64,000 nt of DNA from Trichoplax sp. H2 (Eukaryota; Placozoa; Uniplacotomia; Trichoplacea). This document shows positions 37,187 through 49,000 of the stretch, one piece after another (position 1 is the stretch's first letter; the number at the start of each line of letters is the position of its first letter). The notes below the pieces were generated by a model. The model saw only the letters and a list, made by a program, of their open reading frames with translations. It was not told the origin of the DNA and did not search any database. The translations under genes and the position numbers were made by a program. The stretch is taken from positions 1-64,000 of the forward strand of contig NOWV01000251.1 of NCBI GenBank assembly GCA_003344405.1, read 5' to 3'.

Positions 37187-40100
37187 AACTATAATGCTAA
37201 AATTTTAAATAAGAAATTTTTTATGCAATTGATGAAGCTGGTCAGTATCTTTATAGTGCAGTGTTAAACATGGCATAAAACTTTAATTGCATTTGTTAAT
37301 GAAATCAACTAGTCCCTGTTTGTTGCAATAAGGTCTTAAGAAAGCGCAGTAGTGAGCATCAAAACATTCAATCCACTACAACATACATTAAATTTTAAGT
37401 CATCATCACGTTCACTACGGAGATGACTATGATACTGTACAGTCAATATTATTTAATTAGCAGTAATTATGCTATTATCATTATGAAAGTAGAACAAACA
37501 TTAAGCCAGTTTCAATCACTATCATAATTAAATTAACTACAATATCGATCGGTCTACACTGAATAGAACATTACTGTAATCGTGGAACTCTGGAAGTAGG
37601 CGTTTAAATAGTTCTAAACTGCATTATACTAGTATTAACAAGTTATCTTTCACTTCTAAAGCTATTCATTTTTAAGACCACATTATCACCATATTTAATC
37701 ATGATATCGATCGATCTACACTGAATGGAACATAACTCTATTCATTACCTTAATTAATCCGATGGAAGTTATTTCGATTATTAACTAATGTCTAATTTGT
37801 ATCATTTCATATTGCAATGAAATCAAGCAGGATTGCACGAAAATTATATGAACAATAACAATCCTACTAACCCATAATCATGGTCACAACTTCTGACCAA
37901 CATTACCAGCATTGATCGGTAAACGATGGACTTGTTCCATGACATGCGTGAGGCATTGATTGCTTAGAGAAAGTCAAGGAAACGCAGCATAAAATGACAT
38001 TATACAATATGGTATTGTAGAATAGTGTACGCTGGTGTAACGGCATATCTGCGGTATCAAGTTCTATTCTTAACACGTTAATAACGATGAAATAATGCCT
38101 GTGTTAACTTGATAGTCTATCTGATACTATATCATTATATCAGCTATGATACAATATCCAAGGTCAATATACGCGTATTTAACAAGACAATAATATATTC
38201 CCTATAAAAGGAACGATAGAGAGTAGTCATAGCTATTGAAGAAAACCATGACAGATACTCGCCATAAAAGAGACGATAGAGAATAGTCATTGCTGTACAA
38301 GAGCGATTGCAGTAATATCGCATTTATGGCATGACAGTTTGAAAAGGAGATTGGGATATAGTTACCATCAATAATATTGGAGCCTTATCCTTATCTATAG
38401 TGGATTTCGATTAGGTTATAAAAAACGTCTTAAATGAAATTATATTACTGATGGTATTGCTTAATATTCTTCTCATTAATGATTAGATCGTATGAGAAAT
38501 ACATTACGGAATAATAATGAAACGAGATTGGAAAGTTGCAGTACATATAATAACATTGGAACCATATCGTCATCAGTAACATCACATGCCGCCATCTCAG
38601 GTAGATTCCGACCGATTACGCTACAAGATACTTGCAAATGCATCGTATGTATATTTATATATATATATATATATAACTTTCTCGTTACTAATAACGACCA
38701 ATCCAGAGGTGTTCCTATCAGTATAGGATTTGCAAAATTACTGTGATGATAGAGATTAGCGCCATTGGCTGACAACCTTTCAGGAATGGTAAAGGATATC
38801 GTCAGTTATGATATGAAAATAACAAAATAATTTACCATCGCGTTTTTTGAGATTGGCAATACCGTCGACAAAAATAATAATAATAAAACGCATGCAGGGG
38901 AGTTTACTCTCAGATTATTCAGTCTAATTATAATTTATTGATGATGATCGGAAGGATTGGAGGCAAGCTTCTACTATTGTTACTTGTAAAGTTATCGAAT
39001 GACTACTAAGCATAGGCTGAAATGACGATGTCGACTTCCATTGCTACCTTAATTTATTATTAAATATAGTCCATATGCAAGGACACAAACGTGATGAAGA
39101 ATTTAAGAAAGACAACGCCATGACTAAATTCTGTTCACACTTTAATAATTGTTGATTAATTTTAACTATCGGATGGCGTATCCTTATCCTGTAGTTATAC
39201 AAACCCCCAAAACAGGAGCAAATAGGCTTTGGCCAATGGACTAGATTTGCATCTAAAAACTATCTACAAGTACAAGCTTTCTCCAGAATAAGACGGTCAA
39301 GTAGACAAGGGAATAGACGTACCAGTTTACGTAAAATGATTGAGGCATTGATAGACAAAACTAATTTCTAACACAGCCTAAAGTACCAGTGCTGTCTAGC
39401 TGCTGATTACGTCAGTTTACTTGCAGTAGCAAATAAAATCGAGCTCCGACGAATGGCATCGATGATAAGAGTTGCCATGAAAAGTAGAAAGTAAAAGCAA
39501 GATTTTCATCCGACATACGAGCGCTATGAGAAAAAGTACTGCGAGCGGTATGAATGTTGCTGACAACGGTAGTACCATTAACATAGACAGTCTGCCATGC
39601 ATCAATAGGATCAATATTTCAACTATCAACAAGATATGAATCAATCAAGCTCTGTCACTAACAACCAATGCCAGCAGTAGTACATGTATCTGAAAATAGG
39701 ACCGTACTGGTGAAAATAGCCAATAGGTTCTGTAGGAAAAATTCTTCCTTAGAAGAAAGAGACTCTTAACTTGATTTTCGACGATCTTGCCTCCACATGC
39801 ATGAATTAGTCACAAGACTATTGACAAGCTCGAATTGACAGTTCATCTATGGATTCATTCTTCATTGATGTAGAAGATTATCTCCTTTATACTATTACAG
39901 CCATTTATCCCTCGCTACTTGCTGTTCACTATACCGTCCAGTGAAAGAATCAAATCTAACTCTACCCTTTGAAATCAATCTTGGTTAGAGCAATTAAAAA
40001 TAATTAATTAATTTAATTGAAGGATATGGCTATGCAAACATCACCAGGAAATAACTTCTTGCAAGATGTGGCTAATTCACTGCTATCCATGTTTTCATGA

Positions 40101-40390
40101 CACTTTCATCCAATGAAAATATCGACTCAAGATATAGTAGAAACCTTTCCAACAGTCAATCACTAATTCTCTTGTCAAACTGGATGGCTAACTTAATTCA
40201 AGCATGGCTCCATGATGCCTGGGCAAGCGGCCATGATGACGCTGTCAATCAGTGAATTGGCTGGCGCTAGAGGATTTGCTAAAGAGAGTAGATACTTCTC
40301 TCCTTGCCAGGAGGTTCATACAAATTCATTGATTTTACCGCATGTTTGCGTATGTTAATTTCCTATCGGTGTTGGATGACTTTAAAGTGA
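37187..40390. other. Intergenic region with short local repeats
   Basis: No gene recognised. It holds a ~160-bp-spaced duplicate (ATATCGATCG-TCTACACTGA at 37543 and 37704) and a ~61-bp duplicate (ATAAAAG-GACGATAGAGA at about 38205 and 38266, each followed by TAGTCAT). Overlapping short frames near 38476-38775 on both strands look like chance. Confidence 0.55.
38654..38674. repeat. (TA)n microsatellite
   Basis: An uninterrupted run of about ten TA dinucleotides within an AT-rich stretch. It may be length-polymorphic. Confidence 0.8.
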
Positions 40391-40394
40391 TGTG

Positions 40395-41240
40395 GAGCAC
40401 CAAGACGATATACTACTACTTCAGCGTAGACTATTATGTAAAATACATGTCATCCTTACAGGTACTATTTTGAGTATAGCATCATGGCTTTAACGACATG
40501 TATTTTGTTTGTGCTTTTAGTGCGAATGGCATACTCGCAACATTCTCTTTGCAATCATGTTTATATTCGCTAAATTCACGAATGTCATCGAATGTTTGCA
40601 TATGCTAATTCGATAGTTTAGGAAGTAAAAACAGATGTTGTCTATTCAACTTCATTTGCCAGTATAATAACATCGAGACTCTAAACGACATCTATTTTAC
40701 ACGTTTTTGGATCCCATACCCTAAGCTTCTCCGACCTCGATGTTCGTGTAATATCATCGATTTTGCATCAGGTTAGCATGGACTGATGGACCTTTGTAGA
40801 GGACCGTTTCAAGAAATTTGCAGCAGTGCTTACTATGGTAATTCAGTAATTACTGCAGTAACGTGGACTCGCCAAATTCAGAGTTTAATAGTCGGCACAG
40901 ATGTCGTCCATAAGCAGCTTTTCCACCATAGCGTCAAGACTTTAAACGACATGTATTGAACCCATTTCGAGATCAATGCATAATCAGTATGGATGTAAAA
41001 CAGATGTCATCAAAAGGCAGCTTTTCCACCATAGTGTCAACGCTTTAAACGACATCTATTTGACACGCTTTTCGATCGCATACCGGCAGCTTCTCCTGCC
41101 TTGATGTCAATACAAAATGATTTTGTCTAAGGTTTCACAATAGCGTTGACCTTCAGCATGCAAAATGAATGTCGTCAATAGGTAGCTTTCTTAGTATAGC
41201 GTAAACACATTTAGACAACATCTATTTTGCACAGTGGCCA
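40395..41240 (+). repeat. Degenerate tandem repeat (AACGACAT minisatellite)
   Basis: Five imperfect units share the block order GATGTCGTC, CAGCTTTTCCACCATAGCGT, CAAGACTTTAAACGACATCT, ATTTTACACGCTTTTCGATC. Their core CTTTAAACGACAT-like blocks lie near 40490, 40685, 40940, 41045 and 41210. Spacing varies (about 100-250 bp). Non-coding. Confidence 0.7.
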
Positions 41241-41584
41241 TTACCGTAGTCTACACTGTACAGTGTGTGAGTTGATCAGCAAACGTTTCAAACATTAGGA
41301 TGGCAAACGTGCATAGAAATTGTAGAATATGTTGTAAATAGTAAGCCTCGTACCCTACTATTGCAAAGCAGTCCATGCATGGATTCATGCATCAGTATTT
41401 CTAGTACTGCAAAATGATCCAACTTAGGAAAGAAAGAAAACCGGTTGCATCATGCAGTGCACTTGACATTGTGTCTATTGATTGTGCACGGATGTTTCCA
41501 TTTGCATCATCTCTATTACAGTGGTTGGTGACTTTAAATGCAGAAATGATGACACCCGCTCAATTTCGATGACTGAGTGCTGCG

Positions 41585-42145
41585 TTGTACTGTACACTGT
41601 ACACTGTACACTGTGTACAGTATAGCGAGTAGATTGTATTTCCTGGTACTGTACAAGTCTTTGATCAAGTCACGTACAGTACAGTATACAGTACGGTATA
41701 CAGTACATTATACTGTACTGTAGGTTATTCTACAGTACTACAATCTAATGTACTGTACAGTACACAGTACGAGACTGTACTGTACTGTACATTGTACTGT
41801 ACTGCACCGATTTGCAGCACTAGAGATGGTGAGAATCCATCGATGAAACGTCTCAAATCGTTGAAGATTGACTGATGTACAGACGTACACTTCAGAACCG
41901 TCCAATCTTTGGAGATTTTACAGACGTACACAGCAGAACAGTCCAACAGTATACACTGTACACTGTACAGATTTGGAGCACTGGAAAGGGTGAGAATCCG
42001 CCGATGAAACGTCTCAAATGGTTGGAGATTTACAGACGTACAGACGTACACTTCAGAACCGTCCAAAGTGGTCCACGATCGAAATGCACACTGTACAGTG
42101 AGTAGTACTGTAAAATAGAGTATAATGTACTGTACAGTACAGTAC
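41585..42145. repeat. GTAC-rich palindromic repeat tract with 161-bp duplication
   Basis: Dense self-complementary CTGTACAG/GTACTGTAC runs fill 41585-41800, 41950-41970 and 42088-42145. Between them a ~100-bp unit (GATTTGCAGCACTAGAGA... then ATGAAACGTCTCAAAT... then TACACTTCAGAACCGTCCAA) occurs at 41809 and 41970. A shortened piece at about 41914-41949 keeps only its end. The tract ends about 220 bp before the UQCRQ start codon. Long open frames here on both strands are by-products of the repeat. Confidence 0.8.
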
Positions 42146-42290
42146 GTGCGTTGCCATAGCGTGCTGGTAGAGATTTTCTCCGTAGTACATGGAATGTAGT
42201 GTTTGATACGATACTCTTGGCGCCATACACGACGGTACAACGTCCAATTTATCCACTTCATTAGCCCTCGCGTCGACGGAAAGGTGGCAG

Positions 42291-42297
42291 CCATATT
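42291..42297. promoter_or_regulatory. CCATATT, YY1-like site in 5' leader of UQCRQ
   Basis: GGCAGCCATATT about 70 bp before the ATG resembles the CCAT core used by YY1 near starts of many animal respiratory genes. This is a short motif and weak evidence on its own. Confidence 0.25.
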
Positions 42298-42362
42298 GTT
42301 GTTGCAACGCTATCCAAGATTCCTTTTGGCAATTTATCCAATCTCAAGGCAAAAAATTCAAC

Positions 42363-42614
42363 ATGACTGGACTAGTTTGGGGTAGAATAGCCAGAGTGCG
42401 CCATGTCATTACCTATTCGTTATCACCTTTCGAGCAAAGAAGTATGGCTGGCATTTTGAAGAATGGCATCCCTAACGTCATACGTCGTTTCAGCGAATCC
42501 TTCCCTTATGTTGCGCCATCGTTGATCATGGTCGTTTGCGTTTACAAATGGAGCAAGAAGAAATTTATTGAATTAAGCAGAAAGAATCCTGCCGATTTTG
42601 CCAATGATGAATAA
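42363..42614 (+). CDS. UQCRQ: Cytochrome b-c1 complex subunit 8 (ubiquinone-binding protein QP-C)
   Basis: Small subunit of mitochondrial complex III, 83 residues, about the length of its animal homologues (82 in mammals). The hallmark run RVRHVITYSLSPFEQR (residues 11-26) is followed by GIPNVIRRFSESFPYVAP (36-53). A single membrane-spanning segment lies near 52-67 (APSLIMVVCVYKW), then a charged matrix/intermembrane end with KNPADFANDE (74-83), which matches the family's KNPA-x-x-x-ND ending. No presequence is present, as is normal for this subunit. The gene is intronless here. The ATG at 42363 gives the expected start MTGLVWGRIAR. An AATAAA overlaps the stop codon. A GTAC-rich repeat lies just upstream. 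Confidence 0.95.
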   Translation: MTGLVWGRIARVRHVITYSLSPFEQRSMAGILKNGIPNVIRRFSESFPYVAPSLIMVVCVYKWSKKKFIELSRKNPADFANDE

Positions 42615-42615
42615 A
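42610..42615 (+). terminator. AATAAA poly(A) signal overlapping the UQCRQ stop codon
   Basis: The last codon and stop (GAA TAA) plus the next A form AATAAA. If used, the 3' UTR would be only about 15-30 nt. No competing AATAAA occurs before about 43010, so use is plausible but unproven. Confidence 0.4.
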
Positions 42616-44812
42616 GAGTTTATTGCCTACTACAATTTTATTATTTTTGAAACAAGAACATTTCAACGTCAATCATAACTCAATGGCCATTTTGCTAACG
42701 CTAACAGTTCTACAAGGTTGGAAAGACTCTATTCTCTTTTCCAGTTGGCTGTATCTTATGAAGAAATAAATAACTTGGCAATCTATGATAGGTTAGAATA
42801 TCATTGGGTAATCTTGCGGATGACTATACTGGAAGAACAGATTGACATTGTACATCGACTCTATTTTGTGCTTGTTATTTTGTTCATTAGTAGCATGTTA
42901 ACGTGGCTCTTATAGCTGGACTAACCATATCTGGATACGAATGCCATTTTTTCCGCATAATTCATGCATAATGTTGCGTTATTTGTATTGCAAATAATAG
43001 CTGTTAAATGGATTAATAAATAAAATGAATCTTATGGACAGTTTACCTTTCACTCGATGACTAGCAGTTACAGTCAGCCTAGAAGCAGTTAAAAAACATT
43101 CGCTGCGACTATACTGCCAGACCTTGACCAACATCTCACGAGTGACTGGTCTTGTACAGGTCTAATGACCAGAGAAAGAGCAACGTTCAAGCTCTAGAAA
43201 GATGTCTATTCTTTAATTAACCCCTTCAACAGTTGGCAATAGTATCAATAAAATCGACTATGGGTTTGACCCCATAACAGCAACACATGGAGATATCCAA
43301 GTACTATAGAATATTGTTGGTGGATAACTGTATATAACTACAGTATTCCCGAGTCTATGATAAGTCTTGAACGATATTTTATTATCTCTTTGCTTTTATT
43401 TGATTGATTACAAAGTAAGAAGTCTCTACAATATTGGCCCATTAGTAGTCCATTCCTGACAATTGATAGTAGAGAACAGAGTGACATTAAATCGAGTCAA
43501 AAATCAGCGATGGACCTTACAGTACAGCAACAGTTTATTAGGATATCGACAATACCGATGGTGCATTACTGTATATCACTATTCTAAAGTTTGTGATAGC
43601 TACGAACTCTGTCTTATATCTCTCCACTTATTTGATCAAGTGCATGCGATAAGTCTTAGCAAGATCAGGTCAAAAGCGGAATAGGTCAATTCCTCTCTAC
43701 TGTTGAATAATTGTATTATAATAATATGCCTGCGATAGTGCACATACTGTAGACGCTTCAAAATACAAAAAATACACATACGCCTATGTAGAATCAACTG
43801 CTATGACGGTAATTTGATCATCAATAAAAATACTATAGTTTATAATGTAATATCGTATTCCATGCTGCTATGTAAAGGTACATACTGTACACTTTCTTCC
43901 ACTCTGACAGCAGGTATTCCTCTTTTGAACATGACGTATGAATTTTTAGCAGCTTACACTTACTCACTTGGACGAAATATGAGCAAAATCGTATAAAATT
44001 GACGATTATTGTATAGTGTTTATTAGCCTCATAGCATTAACTGTTAATCATATAAGATAGCAATCATCTAGTACTTCACAAATCCATCCAACCAAGCAAG
44101 CAGAATCAAACGATTGTTTGGTGTATAGTTATTATCAGTTCCATATTATATTATACTGCTCGCAGAGTAGATACCCTATATACTGTATATTTAATGTTAA
44201 ATTGTTTACTAGCTTAGGAGTAAGATAACTATTATGCGTGATCATTACAACAATATCTTCGATAATTAATCAACATGCATGTTACGCCTTTGATTTGATT
44301 TTATCCAATTTTTACTATCTAACAGCAGTCATATCAACTAGAACATCATTTATTGCTTGTAATATCACACCAAAAAAATGAATTAGTAAATGACTATAGA
44401 GAAGATAGACAAAAGTTAGAACTAGGCTAACTTTATACGTAGATATCTTTTTTGTAATTTATATCTACTTTCTCTGTATAGCTATAGTCTAAAGACTCTA
44501 TATAACTGTGTAGCGATAGTATAGAGTCCCTAGATTAGCGATCATTTCTATAAGAATTGCAACTAGGAATCACTCTCATAGTACTGTATACTATCGATAG
44601 AGAATACAACAAACATTAATGAAGCTACATTATAGAATATTATTACTTCTCAAAAAAAACTCATGCCAGTAAATGCACGGATAAATTAATACTACATTGC
44701 TCTAACTACGTAACTACAGATACCGATAACTAGAACTAGCATTTTGTATACGAATACACAATATGCGCCTACATCTACAGATGGTATGATGAATCTGTTA
44801 TGCATAGCCAAT
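42616..44812. other. Intergenic region with a diverged ~250-bp duplicate
   Basis: No gene recognised. About 43259-43420 and 43511-43660 share ordered blocks (ATGG-T-GAC, ACAGCAACA, GGATATC-A, ACTGTATAT-ACTA, TGATA, TTATCTCT, TATTTGAT), suggesting an old tandem duplication. The frame at 42718-42915 has one hydrophobic stretch and nothing else. Confidence 0.5.
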
Positions 44813-46001
44813 CTATGACTTGGAATCTATCGATGCAGAACTTTGAATTCTTGCAGGCGGCGATGAAATTGTTAAACTACTATTAGATTTAGATGATTGA
44901 TTTAAACTGGACAATGATCCAAAAAATGACCATTTTCTCCTGTCCATTTTACACCAAGGACTACCTTGTTTACACCAACCGGGTAATCGATCAGTGAAAT
45001 TACTACTAGTAAAAGTATAGAGGAATGGATTGATAGCGGAGTTGATTGGTAATGCAAAGACAGCAACATAAGGTAAGATGGTAAATCGTAAGATAACGCT
45101 AAAGCCGCTATTTAAGTAAGAATGGGCTTCTCCTCGTTTAATCTGAAAGATAGAAAGCCAAAACACAAAATAAAATGGTAGCCAACATACAATATCCGTG
45201 ATGCAGATTAAAAAAAGTCGAATAGCCATACGATGCTCTTGATTTGTTTTCTGATTTCGACGTATTGATCGGCCAGATTGTTTTACTTTCATAAATAAGC
45301 GTATATAGAGAATAGTCACAATGATCCACATGATGAATGTTAAAAATATATAACTCGATAGCCACAGGTAAAAGAATTTATGAGATAAATTGATAGGCAC
45401 ACAAACTGGACTATCACCATAAACAGTTTGAGTATAAGGTTTATTTATACTATATACAATCGGACCTGCGATATAACCGATACTAATGACCCATGCTAAA
45501 CCTAGCGTTTTCTTAGTGGTTGCCATATCTAAACGTTTATTAGAAAATGGATAGACGATGCAAATGTAGCGATCAATACCAATCAATAACATCATAAAGA
45601 CAGACATAAAGCTGGATAATGACATTAGGAAGCTAGCTAATAAACACATAGGATGCTTATTCCAGTAAACGGAATAAATGCCATAGTCATGGCGAGTTAA
45701 CATATCAGCAATAGCTATAATTAAAAGATAAAGCCCCATAAGGAAATCAGCGAAAGCAAGATGGCTAACCACTAATTTGGGTACAGGATGGCCAGCTTTA
45801 CTGTCGCGACGATATAAAAGAATAACCAAAGCATTACCAATGACTGCTAAAATGGAAACAATCCAGGTAAAGATACGCAAAGATGGATTAGCAAGTAAAT
45901 CATGGCAATTAGATATTTTATTACGACTATTAAATTCTGTCACTGAGCATTCTTTAATTTTAGCTGGAACGATACAGCAGAAATATCCACGATCGGCAGT
46001 C
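44813..46001 (-). other. 7TM and hinge exon of the receptor
   Basis: The 396-codon exon starts in phase 2 with TADRGYFCCIVPAKIKECS, a short Cys-bearing hinge, and goes straight into TM1. Rhodopsin-class marks are present: GN in TM1 (VIGNALVI), the DRY motif as IDRYICIVYPF after TM3, CWLPF in TM6 and NPFLY in TM7 (NSAINPFLYTF). After TM7 comes a cytoplasmic tail rich in Ser (SLSSLNQSSKSNSSLTISS), a likely phosphorylation region. Being in a single exon fits the LGR pattern of intron-rich ectodomain and intron-poor 7TM. Confidence 0.95.
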
Positions 46002-49000
46002 CTGAAAGATTGCAGAAGTTAGCCCTGCATTACTCAAGACACAAATATTCAAGTATCAATAATCACTAAGACGAGTTAATAGAACTTATGCACTGTTAAA
46101 GAATTGTATAAAATACATTATTTTGCGTTAACAATAAAAATTTATTTACTATAGTATTTAATATAGCATCATTGTGGTAGCTAAGATTCAAAATTTAAAA
46201 GATCAATTTTAAATAATAGGTGATATCTTGGCTGAAATAGAGCTTTCAATAGCGATTCCTTGTAACAAGAATATTACAAATCGAAATTTGTAATGAGAAA
46301 GTTAAATTGCAATTAATGAACGACAGACTACGAATCGACCGTCAGTTAGGTTTATCCCTCTCAACATCGAACTACAGTGCGACTAATTACTGACGACTAT
46401 CCTTGTAAAATCACAATCAGTTACTAAACTTTTTGGACAAAATTGAAGGTGAACTTTAAAAATTCGCCAATTTAAAATAGATCTACTAAGATAATCATTA
46501 AAAATTAGGTATGAAGTCATAGACAATGATATTCTAAATCAAACCCAAAGTATGTTCTCTAACGATAATGAAATAAGTGATTGACTTCAAAAATCACTCC
46601 GTGACTACGATATAAATCAATCACATAATGGTATAAACCTATAAATACGCAACCAACGAAACTTTATGCTAGCATTAGCTTAAAAGATAATTTATAACTT
46701 ACAGCTTATATAAATTTGTTGGTCCATAGAACGAATCTTTTACAACTTGTTCAAGTTGATTATTTTGCAGATTTCTAATATAGATTCGGACAGGTTACCG
46801 ATAATATTTATAATCATTTTTGAAAGTGTTAAATCATGATAATGATGATATTGATATTCAAAATCATAATTGAATTGATATGGGACTAAGATGATTGAAC
46901 CAAAGTTTAAAAAAGTAGAAACGTGCGCAAACAAATTTGATAAGATAACAATACATACAGGCATAGAAAATTATACGCCATTAGAAACTTAGGTAAACTT
47001 TTATCAATCTTAGTATCGATTTAATTTGGACAATCTTTTGGATAATGATCTATTATTCAGATGCAGCGGTATCAATTACCGGCTAGACTAGCTATCTAAT
47101 GAAAATATTTGCTAAAGTAGGCGAAGATTTTAGACAGGTAGTACAATATTCTCTCGTGATCGGTTATATGTTGCATTTTCTAAATGTAACTCTTCCGATA
47201 TCATACGAGCAAATATGAACTAAAAGCATGTTATTGGCAAGAATATGTTGTAATGATAAATAACCAAATATTACTTAAATGAAATCCTGAATGATACTTA
47301 TTTCCAGGCAATAATAATTCCTTAATTATTTAATAATAATTTTGTAATAATACGCAGCTAATCTGGGTACAGAGATAGGAGTGATGATTATATTATTTTG
47401 CAACCTAAGTAAGAACAAATTTTCTACATACTCGTATTTTCCATCTTCAGTAATAACATAAAATCATCTTAAATACTGGCTTGATGGATAACGCTTACAA
47501 GATATGGCGTTCACATTGAATTGTATCAATTATGAACGCTGAAAATTTACGCTTTATAATGTTATACATTCTAATTAAACTCACATGAACCATAATGAAG
47601 GAGTATAAATGAAGCAAAATGGTTGAAGCGTAGTAATTTGATTATTCGAAATATCTCTGTAAAATAATAAAAATAAAAGAATTACAGTTTTAGATTGTCG
47701 GCGGCTAGCATTAACACTGGTTTTAATCTTGTATAAAAATATATTCGATAGGCCAGACATATACTCGAATTTCTTAGATTCTTACAAGTATTGAAGATGA
47801 GGCATATACTTCAAAATCGTAAGTTCACAAATATCTGTTATTAAGTTACTACCTAAATTTCTAAATAAGTAAGAACAAGATATGGTCAGCTGTAATGAAT
47901 TTGAGCAGATAGAGAATCATTCTCAAATAGTTTAAAATAGCTAAAATGAAGCAGTCAAATGATGTATTAGATAGCGTACAAGGATTTAGCATGTAAAAAG
48001 TGTTCCTTTCGTTCGTTTCTAATTGCGGTTAAAGAATTCTTGGATACATCCCTAAAATTAAAAGCACACGGAATGATTAGAATGTAAATTTACTTTCTAG
48101 GGTCAAAGTTTCTTCAAGTCATGCAGTACTTACAATGATTTGAGAGTTGCCGATCCTTCTCCCACAATTAGTGAAATATCCAATATCTTTAAGTTATTAC
48201 ATGATAAATCGCTATAGTATATAGCGGTAATTATTTAACATTAATATCAGCGTCATATTTGCGAGATTTACAGCTACTTACAATATGTCATCAGCAAGCC
48301 AATTCTTATCATATTACTATACATATACAATACGTATACAAATAATGGATTGAATAATTGCACAGTATCTAAGATATATAGTGATTTAAATGATTACTAA
48401 CCAGTAAATCCACACACTGGTTATCTTACGAGTACTGTATACAGTTAGTAGACACTTGTACCTTATATTTTACATTATATATTTTTATAATAAAAAATTG
48501 TTGTGTAATAAAAGATATATTTTTCAACTGCAAGTATAACGTTCAATTCTGTTTTTATTGGTGATTAGTAACTCTTTCAAAAAATTGCTTCTTACATAGT
48601 TCCATCAAATTTCGAACCGTGTGTTTAGGATATTAGTCAAATCAATGCATTTATTCAACAAAATTGGGCTTTACTTACACCTCTTTAACTAAGGAAGTCA
48701 ACTTAGAGAGTCGCCAATGATCGCTAGGATCAATATGAAGTAACGCACTTTTCAATCCTCTATATCAAATACAAAAGCAATCGTTTTAGAATAACCACAC
48801 AGAAAAAGCTGATGTTCACCTAGCTTCTAGGTAAAGTTGGGTTAAAGAAGTATGATTTATATGGATATGAATTGATCTACGCCGCACTAGTATTGTTATT
48901 TGAATAAAACACTACAATATCGTAAGAAAATTTCGTATAAACTTACAGAGAAGTAATCGAAATATGAGCATACGGGTAGTGAACTGTGTTATTAAGGACT

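Noticed and set aside
38476-38775. Overlapping open frames on both strands
   Set aside because: They contain the (TA)n microsatellite and show no recognisable protein features.
39417-39644. Minus-strand hydrophobic 75-codon frame
   Set aside because: Leu/Ile-rich composition of AT-rich DNA; no splice context or family resemblance.
41725-42307. Long open frames on the minus strand (up to 189 codons) and overlapping plus-strand frames
   Set aside because: They run through the GTAC palindromic repeats. Their Tyr/Cys/Thr/Val-rich text follows from the repeat, and no domain is present.
42718-42915. Small plus-strand frame with a hydrophobic C-terminal segment
   Set aside because: 65 codons, no homology recognised, in intergenic AT-rich sequence after UQCRQ; could be chance.
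48299-48335. Possible extra LRR exon with a good donor (GTAAGT) near 48295
   Set aside because: The in-frame length between acceptor and donor is 35 nt, which breaks the phase 2-2 pattern, and the longer version has a stop.
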